Source of the DNA: Trissonchulus latispiculum
Taxonomy: Eukaryota; Nematoda; Enoplea; Enoplida; Ironidae
NCBI GenBank assembly: GCA_030248195.1
Contig: JASAND010028339.1
Coordinates: 1 to 64,000 of the forward strand
Direction of reading: 5' to 3'
Length of the DNA: 64,000 nt
The translations under genes were made by a program, and so were the position numbers. The notes beneath the pieces were generated by a model. The model was not told the origin of the DNA. It saw nothing but the letters and a program-made list of their open reading frames with translations, and did not search any database. Below are positions 41,565 to 53,629 of this stretch, piece by piece; the first letter of the stretch is position 1, and every line of letters starts with the position of its first letter.

Positions 41565-43750
41565 CGTATAAATATATAAAAATAAAGTATATATAGAGAA
41601 TAAGTTATTAAGAATCAGTTAATAAAAAACACCGGTTCCAGCGTGAGGTAGGAAAGAAAGAGTATATATAAGTATTTATACAGGACATAAATTAGTAGAA
41701 AATGTTTAATAAATTAATAAATAAATGTGAAAAATCCGCCAGGGTTGGGCCAGCAACCATCATATCAACAGTGACTAATCAACTGTTACCAACAGGTATA
41801 TATATATAGATAATAATACACTCCATGGTATGTATGTATATATACGTATATGGTAGCTGCTTATAGAAATATATCAGTATATAAATATACACAATCGTCT
41901 GAAATAGGCTTAATATAAGACTATATATATACAGCTAAATATACTGCTGCACTTCCCCAGTAAATCGTTTGCTAAGTAAATAGGCAAAAAAGGTTATATC
42001 CAAAAGTTAGCCAGTGATAACAGGTAACAGAGAATCAGGGTAAACAAACGGGTAACGGCAGGGAATAGGGGGCACTGACTAAAAGATGAACTTTAAAGCT
42101 TCCGTACAATAGTGAGAACAGTAAAAAATACGATCCATACGAAAGAGAAACAGGGGTCAGGTAAAAAGTTGTACTTTCCAATGGATTTGTACTTGAAGAT
42201 GGCAATTAAAGCTCAGAAGCCAGTACTAAACACTCGTAGATGGCAGTTAGTTAAGTTCTGATACTAAGTATATATGTAGCAAACATGAAGCAGATAGGCA
42301 GACGCAATAATGTTGAGCGAATACAGGTAGGTAAAAACCGTAACTAAAATACGGTATCACATATTATTGTCGCTGCGATGCTGCATGTCAGCACCATTTG
42401 CAGCACACTTTTTCTGTGCTGCAATCAATGAGTGTTCACCCATACAGTCTGCGCCCGTACGGTACAGCATGACAGGCAATAATGCTCGAAGCTGATGGCT
42501 ATTACGTAACGTATACTGTTCCGATAAAGTGCATCCTTAGTCCATTAAATAGGGGGTTATTCGAGTAGTGCAGTTCACAATAAATATTGTCCAGCAATTT
42601 CCAATAGCATACATCCATTATACGTTGGCAATATGCGTATAGGTATTAACGGTATTTACATAATCCAAGTGACGTAACAACAAGCAACAGTTAGCACTGT
42701 GGAAACACTTCAAGTAAGAAATAAACAAACAAATTAAATAGAATTAATTAAATTAAATGTGATATAGCAATATATACCTATATTAGAACGTGTTATTCTA
42801 CTGGAAAAAAGGTCCGTGTGAAGCCCCGTGAGTTGCAGTGAACAAGATTACATAAACCTGGCCTCCACGATTCAAAATTAAATTATTTGATTTTTTAAAA
42901 TTTCATATTCATTTAGAAAAAAGTCAAAATGTATATATTTGATAAAATACGATGAAGAAGAAGAGTAAGCCACTAGTAAGGACCAACTATATAACCAACT
43001 TTCTTGTTTTCAATATTCGTCTCCCAAACTTTGGCCGCTGAACAATCGTCGGTAGAAAGAACAAGTGCCGGCAAAAATTTCATTCATTCAGTGTTTGTTT
43101 CCACAGTTGAGTTTTGGAAAAAAACCAGAATTTTGTTTCACAAAGCCACAGTGTGGTGAAATTGCGCAGCAAAATTGGAATTTGTAAACACTGGGATAGG
43201 AGGGGGGAAACTGGAACTGAAAGACAGGAGGAAGCTTCTTCAAAAGAACTCATTCAAAACTACGTTAACATGACTAGAAAGCAAATTTTAAATTCAAATT
43301 TATTTGAATTTTGATTTTTTGCACCTAGATACCTATATACACCAAGAGTTTACTACACGTCTGTTTATAACCCGTGGAGCATGATCAAGTAAAAAATGAC
43401 AGACTCAAAAATTATATACTGACAATTGACATATTATAATAATAATTATAATATAATATTATTATAATAATAATCTAATTTTCGTTGAAAAATAAAATAT
43501 GATAAAAATAGCAAATTCACAGCATCGCTACACTGACTGAAAAAAGCTACAAAAATGAAAGTCACACAAAGTGAAAACTATATATATTTCTTCGCCTCTT
43601 ATTGTAGTGTGCGAAACGATCACTTTGTGTCGAACTTTGTCGATTTTAAAACGAGAAAATTGTCAATTTCAACGAAGTTCTGCCACATTACAGAAGGAAA
43701 AGTGGCACACAAACATAGTGAATATATACATTTACATGTATGTGTGTGTG

Positions 43751-43810
<60 letters not shown>

Positions 43811-44815
43811 GAATTGTAACTTGTACACACTCAGCAAAGGTCGTGTTTTCTGAATGTCAGTCAGGGTGTAAAAAGCAGTAAAAGTTAAACTGTACGTAGT
43901 AGTAAAGTGGTTGTTAATAGCTTCAGTTAACATCGCGCCGTCGGGCCAGTATAAAACGAATTTTTCCACCACACTGAGTTAAAATATATTGCAAATTTTT
44001 TGATTTCTCGAAATTCTAGCTTTCTTCGACCTTTTTTTCCCTATTTCAAAGTCAGCCAGGGTGCAACCAAAAGATTTTTGCTGGAAAGATTTACTCAGGA
44101 GTGTCGGGGTGGTCCCTGATTATAAATCTTCGATTAGCTTTAGCTTTAGCTTGGTCAAGACTGAAGATTTGTAGCACTGGGAAGGAGCCAAAATTCAACC
44201 AGTTAAAGCATCAACGGCAAAACTGTAAAATTGTGAACTGTAAAACAACCTCAAGGATTCCCGAAACAAGACAAGCTTTCCACGAAATATTGATCCTGTT
44301 GTTCGTCTCTACAGGCCTTCAAAGGCTAATTTCGACATGTGTTGTTAAAACGTTGGAAAATGAACAGAAGAAACGCGTAAAGAATTGTGGCAGAAAAGAT
44401 TCAGCACAAAAGTCTTCTATATTTTAATATATACCCTTCTGCATCCTCATGACGCTATTCCCAGCGTCAAATCGAAAAGAAAAGAAAAAGTTCTGATAAC
44501 GAACAGACATATATACAGAAAAAGTCTAGGTGGGTATGGTGTCTAGGTATTAGGTAATACTGGTCAGTGAAGTGCATAACAACGCATAACGCATACACTC
44601 CGCTCCGCACAGTGGTACATCTAATCATATACATACATTTTGCTAATTGAGAGCAAATATTGAACGAAGCAAAGGCTAGCGGAGAGTTAAGTTTCAGGAA
44701 ATGCTAAAGGAAGCACCGGAGGGAAAGAAGTATATATATATTAATATATATATATATATATAATATTATATATACACATTATATATATATCATCATATAT
44801 ATATATATCATATAT
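41565..44815. other. AT-rich non-coding stretch upstream of exon A
   Basis: May include 5' UTR and promoter of the short DUSP isoform just above 41564. No exon, RNA or transposon end recognised. A TA/TG microsatellite lies at 43741-43807 and a TA-rich patch at 44731-44815. Confidence 0.5.
43741..43807. repeat. Compound (TG)n(TA)n(TG)n microsatellite
   Basis: TG repeats, then about ten TA, then about nineteen TG units. Confidence 0.93.
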
Positions 44816-45057
44816 CATCATCAGGTGATACTGCTGGCTAAAGCTTAACCTCCTGATTCCTGATTTTTTGACAAAGCTTTCCCATGTATATAGATATGGG
44901 CCCTCGCTGGTACGTACTGTATACCCAAAAACTCCATAGTTAATAACTACTCTACAAGCGAGGGGTATCAAACTTGTTGTCACGTCCCAAACCTGAAATC
45001 GCACAAAACTAGTTTTGTGAGACTCAAACCTCACAAAACCCGTTCTGTGAGGCCTTG

Positions 45058-46661
45058 TCTCACAAAACTAAAGTCTGACCAAAAAATCTTGGAACCGAAC
45101 AGTCAGCACCAGTCCTGAGTTATCCTTTGAAGGTAGCCTATATAAAGTATATATTTTTAGAATCCTCAGGAGGAGGAGATTCCGATAAACCCATCATATC
45201 CGGTCTATATCCGGTTACCGGATACTAAATCGATAAAAACGCTTCAGATTCGGAAGAAAAATGCCAATTAATTCATACTCTAGTATATTGGTCCTTGGCT
45301 CAAAACATTTCCGAAAATCGGGTCACATCCGGTCCATGTCCGGTAACCGGATGCACAGGTCACAAAAACTGTACAGCAAGATGGGTAGATCGTACAGTTT
45401 CACTGATTGGATTTTTGGATTCCTCGGGTCGAAATTAGTCTGTATCCAAAATTTTGTCCGGTTTGGACCAAAATTGCGTGATCTATGGTCGTATCCGGTT
45501 CGCAAAAAACCGGAAAAACCGGTTTTTCCGGCCTGGTGCTCGGAATCGCGGATTAAAAATGTTCCCTTTGGGCACAATGAATGTTTGGGAGGCTACTTTC
45601 ATTTTACCGGTGTCAAAGCAATCGAATATCCGGTCCATTTCCGGTTCTGTGCTTTGAAATATGAGATTTCATGGGCTATTATCTCAGTATCCGGTTGGTC
45701 CGGCAGTCAAATTATTGCATTAAAATTATATTTGGTCTATCCCTAACCAACACCAACCTCAAATTACTTCATATCTGCTGTAAATTTTGAATGGCAGCGT
45801 TTTAAAAATGGGTGATTTTTGTTTGTTTTGTCTAATTGTTAAACCGGACATGAGATTTGATCACAAACGCTTAGCTTTGGCGCATGCAATATAACCTATT
45901 TTTGAACCATTTTTAAAACGCTGCCATTCAAAATTTACAGCAGATATGAAGTAATTTGAGGTTAGTGTTGGTTAGGGATAGACCAAATATAATTTTAATG
46001 CAATAATTTGACTTCCGGACCAACCGGATACTGAGATAATAGCACATGAAATCTCAAATTTCAAAGCTCAGAACCGGAAATGGACCGGATATTCGATTGC
46101 TTTGACACCGGTAAAATGAAAGGAGCCTCCCAAACATTCATTGTGCCCAAAGGGAACATTTTTAATCCGCGATTCCGAGCACCAGGCCGGAAAAACCGGT
46201 TTTTCCGGTTTTTTGCGAACCGGATACGACCATAGATCACGCAATTTTGGTCCAAACCGGACAAAATTTTGGATACAGACTAATTTCGACCCGAGGAATC
46301 CAAAAATCCAATCAGCGAAACTGTACGACCTACCCATCTTGCTGTACAGTTTTTGTGACCTGTGCATCCGGTTACCGGACATGAACCGGATGTGACCCGA
46401 TTTTCGGAAATGTTTTGAGCCAAGGACCAATATACTAGAGCATGAATTTATTAGCATTTTTCTTCCGAATCTGAAGCGTTTTTATCGATTTAGTATCCGG
46501 TAACCGGATATAGACCGGATATGATGGGTTTATCGGAATCTCCTCCTCCTGAGGATTCTAAAAATATATACTTTATATAGGCTACCTTCAAAGGATAACT
46601 CAGCACTAGTGCTGACTGTTCGGTTCCAAGATTTTTTGGTCAGACTTTAGTTCTGTGAGGT
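45058..46661. mobile_element. 1.6 kb near-perfect palindrome with 755 bp arms
   Basis: Arms 45058-45812 and 45908-46661 differ at few positions; loop about 95 bp. Rich in CCGGT, ATCCGGT and GTTACCGGAT. Inserted in one arm of the 4 kb element. The open frames in its arms are mirrored in the other arm and have no known domain. Confidence 0.88.
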
Positions 46662-47328
46662 CGCTTGCCTCACAAAACCCGAAATGATTGCAGACTCAAT
46701 ATTATATTGCTATTTTAAAAGATTTAAAAGTTTATTGATGTCTTATAATTCCATGACTTCCTGATTTTCAATGAAACTTTTCAACAACAAATTTCCATCA
46801 ATAAAAAAGTAAAAATGGGGTCAAAAAATTTTTTGTCTCCGATTTTGCCGAAAAGGTACTCATAGGGGTTATTTGACCTGCTGAATCCGAATATGAAATC
46901 TGTTTTTCGATATGACGCTTCCTTCGCTCAGTATGCGCTTAAAACTGTCTTAAAGCTTTTTGGAGCTATCGCCATCCATACTTTGAAAAATCAATCTAGC
47001 ATTTCTAAACATTGGAGTATACTCACTGGCCTGTAATAAGTTTCAGCCGATTCTGCCACTGTAGTTTGGAGTAATGGGCTCGCATCTTCGAAATGGCACC
47101 AAATAACAGCGGAAATATCGATAATGTAATCTAGCACTGCGAACGCAGGAATTAACGAAATCACGTCATTTTTACATAAGTTAAGACAGATACTTGGAGT
47201 ATTAATTGGAGCAAAGTTGGGTTCATTTGGTAAACCACAGCTCATTAGACGTTAGTTAACCTCCACCCGTATATATAGACCTACAACACGCAATTTTTCG
47301 CACTTTGATCATATCGCACAGAAAAGAA

Positions 47329-47968
47329 GGGTCTTTCCCATTATCCCCCCCCATAGCTTCGAAGAAGTGCCGAAGAAGCACAATTTGAGGGATTGACTTG
47401 AAATTAGGTAGGGGTAAGTTTTCGGACCTGCTGATTTCAAAAATGCAAAAATTTTAAATTTTTAAAAAAACTTTAAAAATTTTTAAATTTTAGTTTGGTA
47501 AGGGGGGACCAAGGGGAACCGAAAAATTTTTTGAAAAATTTTCTGCTGAAAACTTGTTTACAGGGGTTTTCTGGGGCGCTGATCAAGAATCTGAAACCAG
47601 TTTTTCGATTCAGCTCTTCGTTAGCTTAATATAAGCTAAAGTTTTAAGCTTAAGATGTAAGCTTATCCTGAACTAACGAAAGCCTGAATCGAAAAACCGA
47701 GTTCAGATTCGTGATCAGCACCCCAGAAAACCCCTGTAAACAAGTTTTCAGCAAAAATTTTTTCAAAAAATTTTTCGGTTCCCCTTGGTCCCCCCTTGCC
47801 AAACTAGAATTTTAAAATTTTTAAAATTTTTTTAAAAATTTAAAATTTTTGCATTTTTGAAATCAGCAGGTCCGAAAACCTACCCCTACCAAATTTCAAG
47901 TCAATCATACAAATTGTGCTTCTTTGGCACTTCTTCAGAGCTATGGGGGGGGATAATGGGAAAGACCC
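47329..47968. mobile_element. 640-bp palindrome, family with 61410-62015
   Basis: Almost loopless hairpin centred near 47648. Blocks in order: GGTCTTTCCC, CAAATTTCAAG-like, ACCAAGGGGAACCGAAAAAT, CTGAATCGAAAAAC, GCTAACGAA. The same blocks in the same order are found at 61410-62015. Confidence 0.82.
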
Positions 47969-48856
47969 GAAAAGAATACAATGGTTTAGATATATATTAT
48001 TTTACACGATATCAAAGCACTATATGTCAGAACTATTTCTGGAAAATTTACACTAAACGTAATACTATTATATGGCAAAATACTAGCTAGCTTTTCCAAC
48101 ATCGAACTTTTAGTGAAATTCATAGCCCCCCCTCAATTAATTTAAACAAATATTTTAAGCATTTGACCTTACTTGTATGTACATTTATTTGACATTCAGT
48201 CAAAATTTATATAAAAATTTAAATTAAATTTTATTTATATATTTTATTTATGTATAAATTCAATTGGTACTTTCCTTGATATATGGAAAACTTAATATCT
48301 CAGTAAATCAAATAACTAGAGTAGTAATTTGCAATTTTGGAACCAGTAAAAACATTCTTTTAAGAATTTGAATTGATGGAAATTTGTTGTCGGAAAGTTT
48401 CATTGAAAATCAGCAAGTCATGGAATTATAAGACATCAATAAACTTTTAAATCTTTTAAAATAGCATAAATAGCAATATAATATTGAGTTTGCAATCATT
48501 TCGGGTTTTGTGAGGAAATTGACCTCACAGAACTAGTTTTGTGAGAAATGGCATCACAGAACGGGTTTTGTGAGGCATGAACCTCACAGAACTAGTTTTG
48601 TGAGAAATGGCATCACAGAACGGGTTTTGTGAGGTTTGAGCCTCACAAAACTAGTTTTGTGCGATTTCGGGTTTGGGACGTGGCAACAAGTTTGATATCC
48701 CTTTGTCGCTCGCCTGTAGAGTAGTTATTAACTATGGAGTTTTTTGGTATACAGTATACGTACCAGCGAGGGCCCATATCTATATACATAGGAAAGCTTT
48801 GTCAAAAAATCAGGAATCAAGAGGTTAAGCTTTAGCCAGCAGTATCACCTGATGAC

Positions 48857-49008
48857 GAGGGAAGGAGGTCCAGAAACAAAAGAAAAAGGGAGACATGGTA
48901 TGAAGGAGTCGACACACACAAAGACAGGTAGGTATAGGAGGGAACGTTGCATGGCAACCCCCATATTCACATGTATAGCCCACCTACATACAGTATATAT
49001 AATAGTGC

Positions 49009-49044
<36 letters not shown>

Positions 49045-50589
49045 GGAAAAGCATGTATGATATAGGAAAAAAGGTATATCCTAGAGTAGCAGACGACGAA
49101 AAAGCGTCTTAGATTAGCACAGAAGTAGAGATTAAAAGAAAAAGAACCTATGCACGCAGCTTCCTACGCAAAATCGACAAGTCTATGATAGAAAAACGAG
49201 ACAGCACAGGAATCCAAGATTATCCTATACGTAGTATACCCAAATTAGAGTGAGAAAGAAAGATTATAGGAGAAGAAAAGGTAACTCGTAAGCCCCGCGT
49301 AAGCCCTAAACTATGTTCCTATTTGTCATTAGTTCTTCAATTTAATAGGCACTGCGTATATCCTGCCAACTGACAGGAGCTAGTAGTACATACAGAGATA
49401 CCTATGAATAGAGGGGACCAGAGCGCCCAAATAGACATAACCATAACTTGGTAAACACGTCTGAACCGGTATAGGTCGCTCAGGAACAACGGAAAGAAAG
49501 CACCGAGAGCCAAGCTCAAACCTAGGAAGCCAAGAAGAGAAAGCGAGAAAGCCTACTTAGCCTAAACCTACAGCACATGAAGTAGAATATACCCCCTTCC
49601 AAGTTCTGAATTCTACACTAAACATTGTATATAGGTACGTATACGCATATATATATATATGCGTTCTAACAGGAGCCAATATGGATAATACGTATGTGTA
49701 TAGAACTAAAATAGCCAAACATGATTCATCCCCCCCCTTGCATTAAAAGTCCTACGTATAAAATACAGCACACACAGCACAGAATGAGAGAGAGAGAGCC
49801 AAAGCCAAACAGCACAGCACCAGACTTGAAGCACAGAACAGCACATAGAGAGGGAGAGAAAAGCTAGAAGCAACCAACCTAGAAAGAAACTAGAGTAGAG
49901 GCTAGAAGAGAGAGAAGGGAGGGAGAGAGAGAAAAAGAAAGAGCACAGAGCACAGCACAGAAAACTGCAGCACAAAGAAAAAGACTCACAGACTCAAGAC
50001 AAAAACTAATGCTAAAAGGAGGATGGGTGCTTTTCAATTTCTCACTCTAGTCTGTATGTTAGGGTTAGGATATGAATGGGTATATAACACAAGTAGTGTC
50101 TTATTATATATATTTATCCTATCTAGACGTGCACATTGCTTGCTGTTGACTCTAACGCTAGCAAGGAAGACTGAGTGGCTTCAAGAACAAGTAAGACAAA
50201 AATGAAAAGAAAAAAGAAATATATGTACGTATATATATCATGGAGAACTCGTGCCGTGCACAGCTAGCAAGCAACCGCAGTAAAACGCGGCCCATATATA
50301 TTACCGCACCTGTAAGGGAAAAGTTCAGACGAAATGCGTAGCTAATAGCTATATAATCAGCTAGCTGGTGGCTTCACCAATGAACATGCTGCAGGATTGT
50401 TCAGATATATACGTAATGAAACTGTATCCATCCACTGTACTGTACAAGATATGTCAGATATAAGATATATATATAATACTGTAGAAATTACAGGATATAT
50501 ATATGCTCTTCTGTTGCAAAAATACACCGTTCTTATATTACGAAAGTTGTTCAATTAGCCAAGAGCATTATACATTTAAAGCTTTTTAT
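48857..50589. other. Non-coding stretch with purine-rich tract
   Basis: Contains (TA)n at 49010-49041 and, at about 49780-49980, a purine-rich tract of GAGA and CAGCACAG units on the plus strand. No exon recognised. Confidence 0.5.
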
Positions 50590-50876
50590 TAGGGATACAG
50601 AGGGGGCCTGGCCCCGGTCCCGGTCCCGGTCCCCCGGGCTGGACCGGGAAATCGGCTAAACTTTTAGAAGCTTTTACTGTTATCTTACTATAATTCTGCA
50701 ACTATTCATGTCAAAAATGAATAAAAACAAAAAGATAATCACTTGGCTGAACGAAAACTATATTAATGTATACATACGTAGTGCTTTTTATCTGATTTTC
50801 GTGATCAGTTAAAAATTTTAGAAATTGAGCTACTTTCTGCCTTTAAGGCCCTGGCCCCGGCCCCGGTGCATCTCTA
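50590..50876. mobile_element. hAT-like MITE (287 bp)
   Basis: Ends TAGGGATACAGAGGGGGCC and complement of CCGGTGCATCTCTA; flanks CTTTTTAT and CGTTTTAT agree at 7 of 8. Subterminal CCCGGTCCCGGTCCC and CCCCGGCCCCGG blocks. Confidence 0.75.
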
Positions 50877-51085
50877 CGTTTTATAAATCCGGGTCCCAGT
50901 CTTACTTAGATTCAAAATTTCAGTTTATCCAGTTGTTCAACATCAGCGAAAACCTATATGTACATCTTCACACCATGAATAATTGTGTTATTCAACTACC
51001 ATTAATTAACTTAATTAAGTACTTAACTTCAATTACGCAGAAATCATAAGACAGTTTTGAAGCTTCAACTGACGTTCGTATATCG

Positions 51086-51365
51086 TAGAGATGAGCATTT
51101 CGGCCCGTCGGCCCGGCCCGTCCCGTCGGAGCGGGCCGAAACGGGCCGGATCAACTCTAAAAAATGTTATAAAATCACTAAAACTAGCTACACATTTATT
51201 GATTCTGGTTATTTTATGGTAAAATTTAACATTTCGTAGCGCAATTTAGCCTCTCCATCTTGCATTGAAGCCTTTGAAATAATATTGTTAGTGAAACTTT
51301 GGAGTCTTTGTTTTGGAGGGCCAGGCCGGGCCGAGACGACAAAATCCGGCCCGTGCTCATCTCTA
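51086..51365. mobile_element. hAT-like MITE (280 bp)
   Basis: Ends TAGAGATGAGCA and TGCTCATCTCTA, with GGCCCG-rich subterminal blocks. No convincing 8 bp duplication. Confidence 0.68.
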
Positions 51366-51425
51366 GTTAGTACTGAACCGAACCTAGAAGTATATCCTAC
51401 GTACAATATATATATATATATATAA

Positions 51426-51655
51426 CTGGGTTTACATTACTGGGGGGGCGGGGGGGGGGCGCCCCCCCACTTTTCGGGTTCCCCCCCACTCGACCTCTTC
51501 CCCCCCCACTCCGCCCCACCCCCACTTTTTTGGGCTTCCCCCCCCCCACTCACCCTAAGGTGCCCAGAAAATGCTAAATTTTTAGGATTTTTGGTCAAAA
51601 TTTTCAAAATTTCTCCCGCTTTTCGGGAGCTCCCAGCCCACTTTCAAAACCCTAA
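51426..51655. mobile_element. C-run element next to DUSP exon B
   Basis: From CTGGGTTTACATTACTGGGG to CCTAAAAAAGCCAG; interior is CCCCCCCACT units, the complement of the AGTGGGGGG units at 7515-7890. Ends about 20 bases from the exon B donor. Confidence 0.55.
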
Positions 51656-51677
51656 AAAAGCCAGATATGTGACTTAC

Positions 51678-51765
51678 CTTTAACAGATGTAGGCCGCCTT
51701 TTAACTGGGACTTCACCATCGGTGCATTCTGGTATCATAATCAGCAGTGACATTCGTTTGAGCAT
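51678..51765 (-). CDS. DUSP8/16: DUSP candidate alternative first coding exon B
   Basis: ATG at 51765-51763, 29 codons plus one base, donor GTAAGTC, phase 1, joining to exon 36401 in frame as VKG-GF. The peptide resembles exon A: KRMSLLI near the start, then DGEVPVKRRP against [13 protein letters not shown]. The frame is open upstream to a TAG near 52012-52014, adding about 80 residues without Met but with RKRLHDSSLDL, so it could instead be an internal exon starting at an AG near 52012. The joined protein would have 1188 residues. Confidence 0.42.
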
Positions 51766-52014
51766 TGTCGATTGATCTGAACTACCGCAATTATCGGACG
51801 AATTGATGAAGTGCTCAACGAAATTCGGTTTCAAATCCAGAGAAGAATCATGCAATCGTTTCCGATTTCTTCGTCTCAGCAACGGACAACCGGAAAATTT
51901 CTGTCCTTTCAGTGTAGAAGAATCCGGAGGGCAGAAAAGTTTGCTGTCCTTGCTCAATTTCAAAGATGATGGTTCAACAGTCGCCAGGATTACGTAATAA
52001 AAATAGTTTTTCGT

Positions 52015-53578
52015 CTATTTTCAGTTAGTCCAAAAACAGGTAGATAGATAAATGTTAATCAGGTGTTGCATAATACGTATAAAATAAATAGGTATATACG
52101 AATATTAATTAGTTCGGCTCAAACACGTCACGTTGGTACTTAAGGATTTTCTACCAAAAAACTGATATGTAATGTTGAGAGGAATTGAATCAAACCTGCT
52201 GGTAATCGTTATCAATTGAACAGTAATTGACAAAATCGGAAATCACTGATATCATGTTGAGATCAATATTAGTTAGTTACAATTAAATAAATAGATTAAG
52301 TAAGCAATTACAGGGGAGAATTCAATAAAATCCTCCTGCGAAATGAGGTAGAATACTGGGGAGCAAGATATGTGCAAAAGATGTTGTAAAGGATTGCAAA
52401 AAATTGCAATGCAGTAGAATGGTTTTCGGTCAAGTAGAGTTTATTAATTCCCGTTACGTAACACCCAAATACCACCGTCTAAAAATAGATAAAAACAAAC
52501 TTTACAGTATATATGTACACGTACGTACATAGGTATAGATATATATGGAAGTAGCAAACGGAAGGTATATATATAAAAAAAGTAAAAATTAATGAGGAAA
52601 ACAACAAATTAATCATGAACAGCACACAAAAATTCCTATTCATCAGAAGAAATGAAAACCAACGTGTAAAGTTGCCGACAGCTTCTCAAAAATTTTCCAT
52701 TGCCAGAAACTGAAAAACAAATGACTCAACAAGTCGTGGCAAAGTTCCAGATAAGAAAACTTTCTGCTGATCACAGTGCTACAATAGGGAGAATCAGACA
52801 GAGCTTTTCGTGATTGGGAAAAAAACTTGTACATATATATATATATATATACCTAGACCCTGACAAGGGTAGGAGAATTCTCCGGGGGTTACCTTTACCT
52901 TTTTTACCTACATATATATCCACTTATAAGTCATAAACTGATTAATGTTACGTATTAAACGAACGCAATGCCCTGCCGTCGATAACTGATATAATATATG
53001 GACTTAGTTTTCTGCAAACTGATGGGAAAAGTGTAGAACTGTTGAAAAGGGATTCGCTTTTCACAATTTCATTTTTCACATATATATATACGTATATTAC
53101 AAGTTTGACATGTTCTAGGAAGGAAGATCCTGGAAAGATATATAGAACGCGAGCAGCGAAACCAAAAAGCAAAAATCAAAATAAAAACAAATCGCCAAAA
53201 AATTGGTTAAATTAATTTGTTTGGCAATTGGAATAAAAGTTTTGAAGTTAAAACGTTGATGAGGGTACCCTTAGGTGTAAAACGTAGCTGCCTGGCTAGG
53301 AATCAGGCTTTGAAACACTATGATACAAGATAGAATACACATTTGTTGTACTTTACTTACACTAAAAAGTGATATGTAAACAATAAACAAGAATTTACAT
53401 ACGTATACGCACATTTACTGTAGAGCGTCGGCGTCTTATATTCCAATTACTAGAAATGGAAAAAAACCAGAAATTTCTGGATACAACGGGCATCCAAGCA
53501 AAAACTTTTTGTTAATCAGAAATTAGCGGAAAAAAGGGTGTGCAGGCAGAAGTGAAAAATGTCAATACAGTCGACAGT

Positions 53579-53581
<3 letters not shown>
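52015..53581. other. AT-rich non-coding stretch
   Basis: No gene or clear repeat seen; short TA runs near 52831-52851 and 53081-53090. Confidence 0.5.

Positions 53582-53626
<45 letters not shown>
53582..53626. repeat. (TA)n microsatellite
   Basis: Uninterrupted TA run into which the next element appears to have inserted. Confidence 0.93.

Positions 53627-53629
<3 letters not shown>

Larger units (their letters stand above)
44816..48856. mobile_element. 4 kb foldback element with two nested palindromes
   Basis: Left arm 44816-45058 continues after an insertion at about 46665-46800; the right arm 48350-48856 is its uninterrupted complement (TCAGGTGATACTGCTGGC end). The arms repeat CTCACAAAACTAGTTTTGTG units. 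Inside are the palindromes 45058-46661 and 47329-47968. No transposase ORF. Confidence 0.85.

Noticed and set aside
45261..46457. Mirror-image ORFs up to 161 codons with similar translations
   Set aside because: They are the two arms of a palindrome; no transposase or other domain signature, and no coding pattern seen.
46991..47245. 84-codon minus-strand ORF as a DUSP rhodanese exon
   Set aside because: No rhodanese or docking-site pattern, no fitting splice donor, and it lies inside a foldback element.
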